Shown in pieces: positions 24,329 to 32,012 of a stretch of 56,885 nt of DNA. Position 1 is the stretch's first letter. Every line of letters starts with the position of its first letter. Below the pieces are notes generated by a model that saw nothing but the letters and a program-made list of their open reading frames with translations, did not search any database and was not told the DNA's origin. A program made the position numbers and the translations under genes. The stretch comes from an uncultured Eubacteriales bacterium (lineage in GTDB: Bacteria; Bacillota; Clostridia; Oscillospirales; CAG-272), in assembly GCA_934394585.1 (NCBI GenBank), contig CAKRQU010000010.1:1-56885 (forward strand). Reading direction: 5' to 3'.

Positions 24329-25837
24329 TTGAAAAAGATAGATTGGAATAAAAAATATACCACAATAGCAGTGTATGCCTTTATCGTGATACTGCTCGCC
24401 GTTCTTGCGGTATTTTTCTTTCTGAATTACAGCGATTTCGGCGGATATATAAGCAAATTTTTCAGTATACTCAGCCCTGTGCTGCTCGGCATACTTTTTG
24501 CTTATCTGCTCAATCCCATAGTGCGCTTTTTCGAAAATAAAGTTTTCGGCTTTATCGTGCGGAAAGGCGGGAAGAGAGGGCACTCGCGTGCGCTCGCCGT
24601 GACGTGCACATATCTTGCTCTCCTGCTTGCCATCACGGGATTTGTCGCGCTCATCGTGCCGCAGATAGTTTCCGGATATACCGACCTTTTGTCCAATATG
24701 AACAACTACATCAGGACGATTCAGAACTGGCTCACGGGACTGGCGGAAAAAAACGAATTGCTTTCGGAATTCACCGAAAAGATTTTTGCATATCTCAATG
24801 ATGTCATCGGCAGGATTTCCGAAATAGTGCAGCAGCTCATCCCGAGCATAACAAAGATTATATCCAATGTGATTACCGTGGTGAAAAATTCATTTATCGG
24901 TATCATCATGTCGGTTTATTTTCTTCTCGCGAAGGAACGCCTCGGCGCACAGTCCAAAAAGATTGCCCGCGCCTGCATGAGCGAAAAGAAATATGAGTCG
25001 TTTATGAAAAACGTAGCCATGGCGGATAAGAGCTTCGGCGGATTTATTTCCGCGAAAATCCTCGATTCCTTCATCATCGGAGTTATCTGCTTTATCAGCA
25101 TGGCTCTGCTGGGAATGCCTTATTACCCGCTGATAAGCCTTATCGTGGGCGTGACAAACGTCATCCCGTTTTTCGGTCCTTTTATCGGTGCCATACCGGG
25201 CGCGTTTATCATATTCATTATCAGCCCTGTAAAAGCGCTGTGGTTCTGTGTTCTGATATTCCTCATACAGCAGCTGGACGGAAACTATATCGGACCGAAA
25301 CTGATAGGCTCCTCCATCGGTCTGGAGCCTGTATGGATCATCGTTTCCATTACGGTGATGTCGGGGCTTCTCGGCTTTACGGGAATGGTATTCGGCGTGC
25401 CGATTTTCGCAGTTATATATGCCTTTGTAAAGAACGGCGTGGAAAACCGCCTGAAAAACAAAGGACTCCCATCGGAAACGACTGCTTATTATACCACCGA
25501 GGCGGGAAAACAGCTCTGTGCCGAGCGTGCCGCCCGTGCCGAGAAAAAATCGAGAGGATTTTTTGAAACGAAGCTCGGAAAGAAAATTCATGATTTCGCG
25601 GCGAATATAAAGCTCGGAAAGAAAATTCATGATTTCGCGGCGAATACAAAGCTCGGAAAGAAAATTTCCGCAAAGAAAGCGGCAAAAAAGAGCATAGCGG
25701 AAAAATCGGATATTACGGATGAGAGCGAGGGCACTTTGCCCGAAAATGATGAAAACACGGCGCATGCGGAAACCGTAAACGAAACGGAAGCAGCCGCCAT
25801 GGCGTCGGTCACATCCGATGACGCGGAGAATATATGA
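24329..25837 (+). CDS. AI-2E family (UPF0118) membrane transporter
   Basis: 502 residues starting at a TTG with AAGGAG eight bases upstream. Hydrophobic helices occur at about 12-35, 45-65, 80-110, 185-205 and in a cluster at 245-380. The family pattern PYYPLISLIVGVTNVIPFFGPFIGAIPG and QQLDGNYIGPKLIG is present. Family members export AI-2, ions or other solutes, so a quorum-sensing role should not be assumed. The last 110 residues are cytosolic, Lys/Ala rich, and include a 13-residue tandem repeat (KLGKKIHDFAAN), followed by an acidic tail. This tail is unusual for the family. Confidence 0.9.
   Translation: MKKIDWNKKYTTIAVYAFIVILLAVLAVFFFLNYSDFGGYISKFFSILSPVLLGILFAYLLNPIVRFFENKVFGFIVRKGGKRGHSRALAVTCTYLALLLAITGFVALIVPQIVSGYTDLLSNMNNYIRTIQNWLTGLAEKNELLSEFTEKIFAYLNDVIGRISEIVQQLIPSITKIISNVITVVKNSFIGIIMSVYFLLAKERLGAQSKKIARACMSEKKYESFMKNVAMADKSFGGFISAKILDSFIIGVICFISMALLGMPYYPLISLIVGVTNVIPFFGPFIGAIPGAFIIFIISPVKALWFCVLIFLIQQLDGNYIGPKLIGSSIGLEPVWIIVSITVMSGLLGFTGMVFGVPIFAVIYAFVKNGVENRLKNKGLPSETTAYYTTEAGKQLCAERAARAEKKSRGFFETKLGKKIHDFAANIKLGKKIHDFAANTKLGKKISAKKAAKKSIAEKSDITDESEGTLPENDENTAHAETVNETEAAAMASVTSDDAENI
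25571..25667 (+). repeat. 39-bp in-frame tandem repeat in the AI-2E gene
   Basis: The 39-base unit starting aagctcggaaagaaaattc begins at 25571, 25610 and 25649. The first two copies are almost identical and the third is cut after 19 bases. It encodes KLGKKIHDFAAN-I/T. The near identity suggests a recent duplication. Confidence 0.9.
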
Positions 25838-25867
25838 AAAATAACTGTCGGGAATACCGGCAGCGAT

Positions 25868-25942
25868 GCTCCCATAGTTAAATGGATATAACAAACCCCT
25901 CCTAAGGGTTAGTTATGGGTTCGATTCCCGTTGGGAGTGCCA
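25868..25942 (+). tRNA. tRNA-Arg (anticodon CCU)
   Basis: A cloverleaf can be drawn over 75 bases. The acceptor stem is GCTCCCA/TGGGAGT with G1-U72 and an encoded CCA end. The D-arm has AAATGGATAT. The anticodon stem AACCC/GGGTT encloses CTCCTAA (anticodon CCT). The T-arm is ATGGG-TTCGATT-CCCGT. It lies 30 bases after the AI-2E gene and could be read from its promoter. It decodes AGG. Confidence 0.95.
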
Positions 25943-25943
25943 G

Positions 25944-25972
25944 AAAAAAAGCAGTCGAAAGACTGCTTTTTT
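25944..25972 (+). terminator. terminator of tRNA-Arg
   Basis: GCAGTC-gaaa-GACTGC followed by six T, directly after the tRNA. The GAAA loop makes the hairpin very stable. Confidence 0.9.
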
Positions 25973-26019
25973 CAGTAAAATAAAAAACGCACGGCGCTTT
26001 CCCCGCGGAAAATAAAGGC

Positions 26020-26048
26020 TTGCATTTTGTTTTGCACCATGTTATAAT
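26020..26048 (+). promoter_or_regulatory. promoter of the GH95 gene
   Basis: TTGCAT (26020-26025), 17-base spacer, TATAAT (26043-26048); the start codon is 46 bases downstream, after GGAGG. Confidence 0.72.
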
Positions 26049-26094
26049 ATAAAATAATCAAAACGCCGATTGCCCGCGCGACGGAGGAAAAACG

Positions 26095-28419
26095 ATGACA
26101 AATCAGCCGAAACCGATGCTGTGGTATACAAAACCCGCGCCCACTGTTTACGATTACGATTTCGCAAGGCAGAATGACAGCCCCGAGGCGGGCTGGGAAA
26201 AATGGTCGCTCCCGATAGGAAACGGATTTTTCGGCGCGAGTATTTTCGGCAGGGTAGCAAGAGAACGCATACAGATAACGGAAAACAGCCTTTGCAATCC
26301 GTATCTGCGCGGCTCGCACTGGCGCGACGGAAGCGGCGGCGTGCGTTCTTTCGGCGATATCGTGCTGGAATTTCCTCACGGCGATGTGTCCGATTACAGA
26401 CGCACACTGGATACGGAAAATGCCGTGGCGGGCGTGGAATATGTGTGCGACGGCGTGAAATATTCGCGTGAATATTTCGCTTCGTATCCCGATCGCGTGC
26501 TGGCGGTGAAGCTCTCAGCGGACAGGCACGGCGCGCTTTCCTTTGATGTCTATCTCTATGATCCTTTTCTGCGCGACTATTGCATAAAAGAAGGCGACGG
26601 CTGCGGAAAATCCGCGGTGTTTTCGGGAGAGGGCGATACGCTTTCCGAAAGCGGGGTTTCGCATTATTACAATATCCTTTTCGAGGGGATACTGACTGTC
26701 GAAACGGTCGGCGGCAGTATGACAAATACGGGAAAGAAAATTTCCGTTTCGGGCGCGGACCGGGCATATATTTATTATACTTGCGGCACAAATTACAAAA
26801 TGGAAAGCCGCGTTTTCACGGAAAAAGACCCGAAAAAGAAACTGGCGCCGTATCCGCATCCGCATGAGAAACTGTCGGGGTTTCTTTTGCAGGCGAAAAA
26901 GTTCGGCTATGAAAAGCTGCGTGAACGCCACGTGGCGGATTTTACTTCGCTTTTTTGCAGGGTGAAGCTCGATCTTTGCGAGGACATGCCCGATATACCG
27001 ACAGACGAGCTTATCGAAAATTACAGAAACGGTGTGCAGTCGCGATATCTCGAAATGCTGCTTTTCCAATACGGCAGGTATCTTTTGATATCGTCGTCGC
27101 GCGAGGGCGCGTACCCCGCAAATCTTCAGGGAACATGGGATGCTTATGACAGCTCGCCGTGGGGCTGCGATTATCATCACAATATAAATGTGCAGATGAA
27201 TTACTGGTGCGCCTGCATTGCAAATATCGCGGAAACTTTTCTGCCGTACAGCGCATACAGTGAGGCTTACATGGCGGAGGCACGCGCCTGCGCCGATGAA
27301 TATATAAGAAAAATATCGCCGGAAAAGGCGAAAGCCGACGGCGAAAACGGCTGGATAATCGCCACGGGAGCGTCGCTTTACTCGCTTGATCACGGGCTCG
27401 GAAACGAAAACAATCATTCCGGTCCGGGCACGGGCGCTTTCACATCGCTGCTTTTCTGGGATTACTACGATTATACTCGCGACGGGGAATATCTCGCGCG
27501 CATCACATATCCGTATCTGCGCGAAATGTCGCGTGCGCTCCTGCCTGCCCTCGTGAAAGAAGACGGGAAATACCTCGCCAAGGTTTCCGCTTCTCCGGAG
27601 CAGCAGGGACCGGACGGAAAATATTATGTGACGCGCGGCTGTGCCTTTGACCAGCAGATGATATATGAAAATTTCAAACGCACGCTGGAAGCGGCGGAAA
27701 TCCTCGGCATAGATGAGTCTATACTCGACGAGATACGCGAAAAATCGGATCTGCTCGATCCCGTGCTCATCGGCGCGGACGGGCAGGTAAAGGAATTCCG
27801 CGAGGAGGTGCATTACGGAGATATAGGCGAATATTGCCACAGGCATATTTCCCAGCTGGTGGGGCTTTATCCCGGCACGCTGATAAACAAAAATACGCCC
27901 GAATGGATGCGCGGCGCAAAAATAACCCTGACGGAGCGTTCCGACAAATCCACAGGATGGGCGGCGGCACACAGGCTTTGCCTCTGGGCGCGCACCGGCG
28001 ATGGGAACCGCGCTCACGATCTGCTCGCGTCCATGCTGAAAAACAATATTCTGCCGAATATGTGGGATACGCATCCGCCTTTCCAGATAGATGGGAATTT
28101 CGGTGCCTGCGCGGGGATAGCGGAAATGCTGCTGCAAAGCCACGCGGGCTATGCGGATATACTCGCCGCGGTGCCGCACGAATGGGAAAGCGGCAGCTTT
28201 GACGGATTGGTAGCGCGCGGAAATTTTGTCATCGGTGCAACTTGGAGTGGCGGAAAGGCAAATGAAATCCGCGTGCTGAGCCGCGTCGGCGGAGAACTTA
28301 AAATAAAATGCGACGGTATGGCAAACGGCACATCAAAAAAGCCGATGACTTTCATCGGAAATGATATCGTATCGGTAAAAACCGAGGCGGGAGAAAGCTT
28401 TACCATATCAATCAAATGA
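26095..28419 (+). CDS. glycoside hydrolase family 95 (alpha-L-fucosidase type)
   Basis: 774 residues covering the GH95 layout. An N-terminal beta-sandwich (about 1-270) begins with LWYTKPA...WSLPIGNGFFGASIFG. The (alpha/alpha)6 catalytic barrel (about 310-690) has SREGAYPANLQGTWD and HHNINVQMNYW (the Asn pair that activates water) and Glu in QQMIYENFKR. HPPFQIDGNFGACAGIAEML includes the Asp of the catalytic triad. There is no signal peptide, so the enzyme is probably intracellular and acts on imported fucosylated oligosaccharides. Most family members cut alpha-1,2-fucose; alpha-galactosidase activity is also known in GH95. It is followed by a membrane-bound HTH gene and a phosphatase. Confidence 0.93.
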   Translation: MTNQPKPMLWYTKPAPTVYDYDFARQNDSPEAGWEKWSLPIGNGFFGASIFGRVARERIQITENSLCNPYLRGSHWRDGSGGVRSFGDIVLEFPHGDVSDYRRTLDTENAVAGVEYVCDGVKYSREYFASYPDRVLAVKLSADRHGALSFDVYLYDPFLRDYCIKEGDGCGKSAVFSGEGDTLSESGVSHYYNILFEGILTVETVGGSMTNTGKKISVSGADRAYIYYTCGTNYKMESRVFTEKDPKKKLAPYPHPHEKLSGFLLQAKKFGYEKLRERHVADFTSLFCRVKLDLCEDMPDIPTDELIENYRNGVQSRYLEMLLFQYGRYLLISSSREGAYPANLQGTWDAYDSSPWGCDYHHNINVQMNYWCACIANIAETFLPYSAYSEAYMAEARACADEYIRKISPEKAKADGENGWIIATGASLYSLDHGLGNENNHSGPGTGAFTSLLFWDYYDYTRDGEYLARITYPYLREMSRALLPALVKEDGKYLAKVSASPEQQGPDGKYYVTRGCAFDQQMIYENFKRTLEAAEILGIDESILDEIREKSDLLDPVLIGADGQVKEFREEVHYGDIGEYCHRHISQLVGLYPGTLINKNTPEWMRGAKITLTERSDKSTGWAAAHRLCLWARTGDGNRAHDLLASMLKNNILPNMWDTHPPFQIDGNFGACAGIAEMLLQSHAGYADILAAVPHEWESGSFDGLVARGNFVIGATWSGGKANEIRVLSRVGGELKIKCDGMANGTSKKPMTFIGNDIVSVKTEAGESFTISIK

Positions 28420-28466
28420 ATTATACTTTTGTATAAAAGCAAAATCCCGACAAAGGAGGAATTGCA

Positions 28467-29054
28467 ATGGAATTGGAAAAAATAGTTGCCGCCAATCTGA
28501 CGGAGCTGCGCAAAAGTCGCCAGTGGACGCAACTGGAGCTTGCGGAAAAGCTGAATTATTCCGATAAAACCATTTCGAAATGGGAACGCGGCGACGGGCT
28601 TCCCGACCTGAAAACCATATGCCGGATGGCGGAGCTTTTCGATGTTTCCGTGGATTATTTTGTCACCGAGGGCGCCGACAGCGAAGTGAAAAAATATTCC
28701 GCGCCGAAGCAGGAAAGAGGATATCATGTGATAATTTCCCTGCTCGCGATGGCGTGCGTATGGATAGCCGCCGTGGTTTTTTACGCATACGCGTTTACAT
28801 ATCGCGGACACAATAACTGGACTGTTTTTGTATGGAGCGTTCCGATATCATGCGTATTGCTTTACCGTCTGAATCTGAAATGGGGCAAGCGCAAATATGA
28901 GATAATATACACAAGTATATTTTGCTGGACTATGCTGGCTTCCATATTCCTGCAATTTCTGAAATACAATATGTGGCCGATATTTCTCGTGGGTATACCC
29001 GTGCAGATAGCATTGATTTTGTGGAATATACTGCGCGTGCGCTACAGCAGATAA
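28467..29054 (+). CDS. XRE family regulator with membrane-spanning C-terminal part
   Basis: 195 residues. The XRE helix-turn-helix covers about residues 6-62 (NLTELRKSRQWTQLELAEKL, SDKTISKWERGDGLPDLKTI). After a charged linker come four hydrophobic segments (about 87-108, 115-133, 144-164, 168-186). This plan (DNA-binding domain tethered to the membrane) is common in Clostridia, but the signal sensed is unknown. GGAGGA precedes the ATG. It lies 47 bases after GH95 and 10 bases before the phosphatase gene, so it is probably in one transcript with both. Confidence 0.87.
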   Translation: MELEKIVAANLTELRKSRQWTQLELAEKLNYSDKTISKWERGDGLPDLKTICRMAELFDVSVDYFVTEGADSEVKKYSAPKQERGYHVIISLLAMACVWIAAVVFYAYAFTYRGHNNWTVFVWSVPISCVLLYRLNLKWGKRKYEIIYTSIFCWTMLASIFLQFLKYNMWPIFLVGIPVQIALILWNILRVRYSR

Positions 29055-29064
29055 AGGAGAAGCC

Positions 29065-29718
29065 ATGCATATATTTCTGATAAGGCACGGAGAATCCGAA
29101 GCGAGCGCAGGCGGGAATTATATAAAAAGAACGCCGGATCATCTTGTCCCCCTGACGGAGAAGGGAATAATGCAATCGCGCAGAAACGGTGAGTGGCTCG
29201 CCGCATATTGCCGCGAGCACGGAGTGGATTTATCCCATGCGCGTATATGGCGCAGTCCGTATCTGCGCACGCGTCAGACGAGCGATGAATTCAATAAAGC
29301 GCTGGGCATAAACGATATACGCGAGGATATAACTCTTGCGGAGCAGCAATTCGGGCTTTTCGATTCGCTTCCCGAGGAGGAATGGCAGAGAAAATATCCC
29401 GTGGAATATGAAGAATATCTGCGTCAGACGCAGAATCAGGGGAAATTTTATGCGAGATTGCCGCTGGGCGAAAGCCCTTTCGATGTGGCGATAAGAATAC
29501 ATCAGTTTATGGGCACGATATATCGCGATTATGAACGCGAGGGAGTAGATACTATTTTTGTATTCACTCACGGAACGGCGCTGCGCACATTTCTTTTGAG
29601 GTGGTTTCACTATTCTCCGGAATGGTATCAGGCAGAGCACAATCCCACATATTGTCTGATACGCGAAATAGACGGCGCACGTGATCTCGGGTATATAAAT
29701 AAAGGATTTAATACATAA
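29065..29718 (+). CDS. histidine phosphatase family protein
   Basis: 217 residues of the phosphoglycerate mutase-like superfamily. The catalytic signature is FLIRHGESEAS, with His8 as the phospho-acceptor. The second histidine is in FVFTHGTALRTFL, and supporting arginines lie in IWRSPYLRTRQT. The insert EQQFGLFDSLPEEEWQRKYP resembles cofactor-independent members that act on small phosphates. The substrate cannot be assigned. Start supported by AAGGAG. It is the last gene of the GH95 group, followed by a terminator. Confidence 0.9.
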   Translation: MHIFLIRHGESEASAGGNYIKRTPDHLVPLTEKGIMQSRRNGEWLAAYCREHGVDLSHARIWRSPYLRTRQTSDEFNKALGINDIREDITLAEQQFGLFDSLPEEEWQRKYPVEYEEYLRQTQNQGKFYARLPLGESPFDVAIRIHQFMGTIYRDYEREGVDTIFVFTHGTALRTFLLRWFHYSPEWYQAEHNPTYCLIREIDGARDLGYINKGFNT

Positions 29719-29728
29719 GTATAAAATC

Positions 29729-29774
29729 AAAAAGGGCAGTACGCGCAAGGGTTTTGCGCATGCTGCCTTTTTTA
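29729..29774 (+). terminator. intrinsic terminator after the GH95 group
   Basis: AAAAAGGGCAG and CTGCCTTTTTT arms enclose an inner GCGCAA/TTGCGC stem; the T-run begins at 29768. Confidence 0.9.
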
Positions 29775-30652
29775 TCTGCCGAGAAAATGTTTCTTTTCCT
29801 TACGAAGGAAGCGGGGTGTACTTTTCACTGACGAAGAGGAGGGTTCAGGGTGGTGGAGCCACCTCTGAACGGCGTCGCCGAGACGGAGTATACCAAAAGT
29901 CAAAAAGAGGAAGGTATTAACTCCTGTCTCGGCGACGCCGACACACACGCTGCGCGTATGTGTCAATTCCTCTTTTCATCTCCTTCTGTCGCCTCGCGGC
30001 GACTCGTGCGAACATACTGCCCCGACAGTCCGACCATAGACTAAACCGGAAATATGGTTCAGACCCCCGCTTAACACGGACTTTAGCACGTGCAGATTTA
30101 AGCCTTAGCCGCTACAACTCGATGTCCATCAAGCCATGCTCGCATAGTCGGAGTTTAGTCTATAGTGGGAAGTGTAGCTGAACTTTCGGCGTGGCACTAC
30201 CCACCCCGTCGAATCTGCTCGCTTTTTTGCGGCATACTGTGTTCGCACGCGCGGTATGGCTGATGATGTGATGAGAAATGCACTTGAGATTTTCGCTTTG
30301 CTACTTATAGCACATACTTGCCGCGCATTGCTTTTTGCGGCTGACTCGACGGGGTGCGAGGTAGTTTGCAAAGGAGGGCGAGGAGCCTTCCTTTGATGAC
30401 TTTTGGTATACTCCGTCTCGGCGACGCCGTTCAGAGGTGGCTCCGCCACCCTGAACCCTCCTCTTCGTCAGTGAAAAGTACACCTTCGTTTCCATCGTAA
30501 GGAAAAGTAATTTCCCGCGCTTTTGGTCACGGGGCAGCGCGATCGTTTCCTCATTGGGGACAAAGTAACTTTTTGTTTCTTTGCCCAAAGAAAAACGAGC
30601 ACGGGCGACCGCAGTCGCCCGCTTCTTTTTTCATATTTTCTTTGAAAGAAAA
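29775..30652. repeat. repeat island C between convergent phosphatase and dacF genes
   Basis: The island contains the core in minus orientation (29902-30400), flanked on both sides by inverted copies of the 55-base palindromic module with GGTGGnGGAGCCACC (29834-29890 and 30408-30465). The right end has GGGCGACCGCAGTCGCCC (about 30604-30621) with T-rich sequence. It also has arms of the GTACTTTT...AAAAGTAC hairpin, split by the inserted module. Reading frames in the island are not conserved between copies and are not called. Confidence 0.9.
29902..30400 (-). repeat. dispersed repeat core / candidate structured ncRNA with terminator (copy C)
   Basis: Same order of elements as the copy at 7551, on the opposite strand. 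The first hairpin lies just inside 30400 and the GCGA hairpin at 29988-30003. The terminator arms AAAGAGGAA/TTCCTCTTTTT end at 29902, again split by the palindromic insert. The helix made by AGTCGGAG (30146-30153, plus strand) and CTACAACT (30112-30119) has its second pair as U-A, where other copies have C-G or U-G, supporting base pairing. Confidence 0.8.
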
Positions 30653-31801
30653 TCACACCTTCGCGCCGATCAGCATTTTGAACATGCGCGGCAGGAGCGT
30701 GAAAAAGCTTATTTTCTCCACGTTCTCATCAGCCACGATGTTTGCCCTGCCTATTTCCGTGCCGTCCACTTTGTATATTATCTCGCCCACCTTGTCGCCT
30801 TTTTTGATCGGCGCGGCGATACTTTCCGGAAGAACGGTTTCACTTTCCAGCTTTTTATCGTCGCCTTTGTTTATCACTTCGCCGAAGCTTTCGCTTACTG
30901 TGGCAAGCGTTTTCTTCACGCCGCCCTTTACGGGAATTTCATTCTGCGCTTCGCTTTCCTTTTGCAGAAAAGCATAATTTGCAAAACCGTAGTCGAGCAG
31001 ACTTGCCGCGGCGGCATTGCGAACATCGCGCGTGGGCGAAGCCATTATCACCGCTACGAGTCCCAGCCCGTCACGCTCTGCGGAGGCACTGATGCAGAAT
31101 TTCGCCTTTGATGTGGAGCCGGTTTTCAGTCCCGTGGCACCTTTGTAAAAGCGGATCAGACGGTTTGTATTTGTCAGACCGAAAGCGCCGTCGCGTATGG
31201 TATCCATCCATATCATGGTATAGTTGTAAATGAGATCGTGCTTCAGAAGCTCGCAACTCATTATCGCGATATCTCTGGCGCTGGTCACATGGTTTACCGT
31301 AGTATCGTCGAGCCCGTTTGTATTTTCAAAATTCGTATTTGTCATGCCCAGCTCTTTTGCGCGCTCGTTCATTCTGGCGACAAATGCCTCTTCACTTCCG
31401 CAAAGATGTTCGGCGAGAGCCACTGCGGCATCGTTTGCCGAGGCTACAGTAAGGCTTTTGAGCAGGTCATCCACGCTCATTTGCTCGCCTTCTTTCAGAT
31501 ATATCTGCGAGCCGCCCATTTTGCTTGCCTTTGTGCTCGCCGTCACCATATCGGAAAGCGAAATGACGCCGCCGTCTATTGCTTCGGTGACGAGAAGCAT
31601 GGTCATTATTTTCGTGACGGAAGCGGGCGGCAGAGCTTCATCGGCATTTTTTTCATAAAGCACGCGTCCCGTGCTTATTTCCATAAGTATTGCACTTTTT
31701 GCATCTGTTTCTCCCGAAAATTCTGCCGCTCCAACGCCAAAGGTAAAAAGCGGTATCAGCATGACGATGCAAAGCATCAGAGCATAATTTCTGTATTTCA
31801 T
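30653..31801 (-). CDS. dacF: D-alanyl-D-alanine carboxypeptidase (DacF/PBP5 type)
   Basis: The start is the ATG at 31801, with GGAGG six bases before it. The 382 residues begin with a signal peptide (LCIVMLIPLFTFGVGA). The serine DD-peptidase domain has all three active-site motifs: SVTK (in PPASVTKIMTM), SAN (in TVASANDAAVAL) and KTG (in GLKTGSTSKA). A C-terminal PBP5-type beta domain follows from about residue 290, and the last 20 residues are amphipathic/hydrophobic, fitting a membrane anchor. It removes terminal D-Ala from peptidoglycan stems; DacF-type enzymes often act in the forespore, but the sequence does not decide this. Choosing DacF over DacA or DacB is tentative. Confidence 0.93.
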   Translation of the reverse strand: MKYRNYALMLCIVMLIPLFTFGVGAAEFSGETDAKSAILMEISTGRVLYEKNADEALPPASVTKIMTMLLVTEAIDGGVISLSDMVTASTKASKMGGSQIYLKEGEQMSVDDLLKSLTVASANDAAVALAEHLCGSEEAFVARMNERAKELGMTNTNFENTNGLDDTTVNHVTSARDIAIMSCELLKHDLIYNYTMIWMDTIRDGAFGLTNTNRLIRFYKGATGLKTGSTSKAKFCISASAERDGLGLVAVIMASPTRDVRNAAAASLLDYGFANYAFLQKESEAQNEIPVKGGVKKTLATVSESFGEVINKGDDKKLESETVLPESIAAPIKKGDKVGEIIYKVDGTEIGRANIVADENVEKISFFTLLPRMFKMLIGAKV

Positions 31802-31928
31802 ATTTTCCTCCGTGCGGATATTTTTTGTATACATATATGCGAGTGCTTTATCGAATATGTTTTATTGCATAAAAAAGAGAAAAATAAATGGCGATTTTTC
31901 ACAATTATGTAAGCGATTATCGAAAAAT

Positions 31929-31960
31929 CACTTGTATTTTTTATACAAGTGTGATATTAT
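31929..31960 (+). promoter_or_regulatory. promoter with overlapping palindromic operator
   Basis: A perfect palindrome CACTTGTAT-ttttt-ATACAAGTG (31929-31951) covers the -35 element TTGTAT (31932-31937) and most of the spacer. With 17 bases spacing, -10 TATTAT follows at 31955-31960. The start codon of the esterase lipoprotein is 53 bases downstream. The arrangement is that of a repressor site. It also lies between two divergent genes (dacF starts at 31801), so it could affect both. Confidence 0.7.
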
Positions 31961-32012
31961 ATATATAAATCGCTTTTCAGCGAAAATTATTATTTCAAGG
32001 ATGGAGTTACAC

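Noticed and set aside
24329..25837. Quorum-sensing autoinducer-2 exporter
   Set aside because: The family name is historical; members transport different solutes and no lux genes are in the window.
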